A stretch of 36,943 nucleotides of DNA from SFEL01 sp964392455 (GTDB lineage Bacteria > Bacillota > Clostridia > Christensenellales > CAG-138): positions 1 through 36,943 of the forward strand of contig CAYMPG010000017.1 in assembly GCA_964392455.1 (NCBI GenBank), in the 5' to 3' direction. Numbering within the stretch: position 1 is the stretch's first letter; every line of letters starts with the position of its first letter. Below are positions 36,827-36,943 of the stretch, one piece after another. The translations under genes and the position numbers were made by a program. The notes under the pieces were generated by a model. That model searched no databases. It was not told the origin of the DNA and saw nothing but the letters and a program-made list of their open reading frames with translations.

Positions 36827-36943
36827 GTTCTTTCTTTAAAAGAAAGAACCAAAGAATATAGTTTGAAAGGATAATATTAAATAAGCCCCTTTACAGCACC
36901 TTCCAAAAAGCTCCACAACGGGTGGAGCTTTTTGCGTGGGTGG
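36827..36943 (+). repeat. Family A repeat, copy A11 (cut by window edge); probable terminator of the MATE gene
   Basis: GTTCTTTC palindrome (36827-36849), AAAGAATATAGTTTGAAAGG, core AATAAGCCCCTTTACAGCACC, terminator hairpin AAAAAGCTCCAC / GTGGAGCTTTTT (36905-36933). Same orientation as the MATE gene. Confidence 0.87.

Overview
The window looks like a chromosomal segment of a fairly GC-rich member of the Clostridia, probably an uncultured gut Oscillospirales-type anaerobe; this is inferred. The evidence is an oxygen-sensitive class III ribonucleotide reductase (nrdD/nrdG), AddAB rather than RecBCD, a C_GCAxxG_C_C protein, a DUF1540 protein, a DIP1984 protein, strong Gram-positive type ribosome binding sites, consensus sigma-A promoters and heavy use of ATA isoleucine codons. 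No rRNA operon or transposase gene was seen.

Layout: 1-2194 holds nrdD (cut by the left edge) and nrdG, with three NrdR-like boxes upstream of nrdD. 2982-5261 is a minus-strand run of lipoprotein phosphoesterase, biotin ligase and C_GCAxxG_C_C protein, followed by a plus-strand signal peptidase I. 6325-13081 is a phage-derived island: portal, TerL, two small proteins and a divergent RinA/ArpU-like late regulator, with a host-type lipoprotein gene among them and no capsid or tail genes. 14006-21203 is the thpR-addB-addA operon. 21365-21922 is a micro-operon of three tiny genes under a palindromic operator. 22154-25417 is a VTC / DUF4956 / CotH cluster, followed by a DUF1540 gene. 25907-26206 is a probable new type I toxin-antitoxin locus. 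26453-31204 is a branched-chain amino-acid ABC transporter (livJ, livH, livM, livG, livF). The right end holds a small membrane protein, a secreted SH3 protein, a tRNA-like gene, a DIP1984 protein, an iron-sulfur flavoprotein and a MATE transporter with an attenuator-like leader.

About 12% of the window (rough estimate) is intergenic repeat. Family A, in 11 copies, is a chain of perfect A/T-rich hairpins ending in a terminator-shaped hairpin; 8 copies lie just after the 3' end of a gene in the same orientation. Three of them carry an extra 68-bp unit at the same place inside a hairpin arm. Families B and C and a 30-bp minisatellite fill the remaining gaps.

Main candidates for something undescribed: (1) the type I toxin-antitoxin locus, with a consensus antisense promoter and flanking inverted repeats; (2) the phage switch, in which a LexA-type box precedes the regulator and a near-consensus late promoter is followed at once by a terminator before terL; (3) the family A repeats with a hairpin-targeted 68-bp insert; (4) the tRNA-like gene with an unusual 8+4 bp acceptor/T arrangement; (5) the attenuator leader of the MATE gene.
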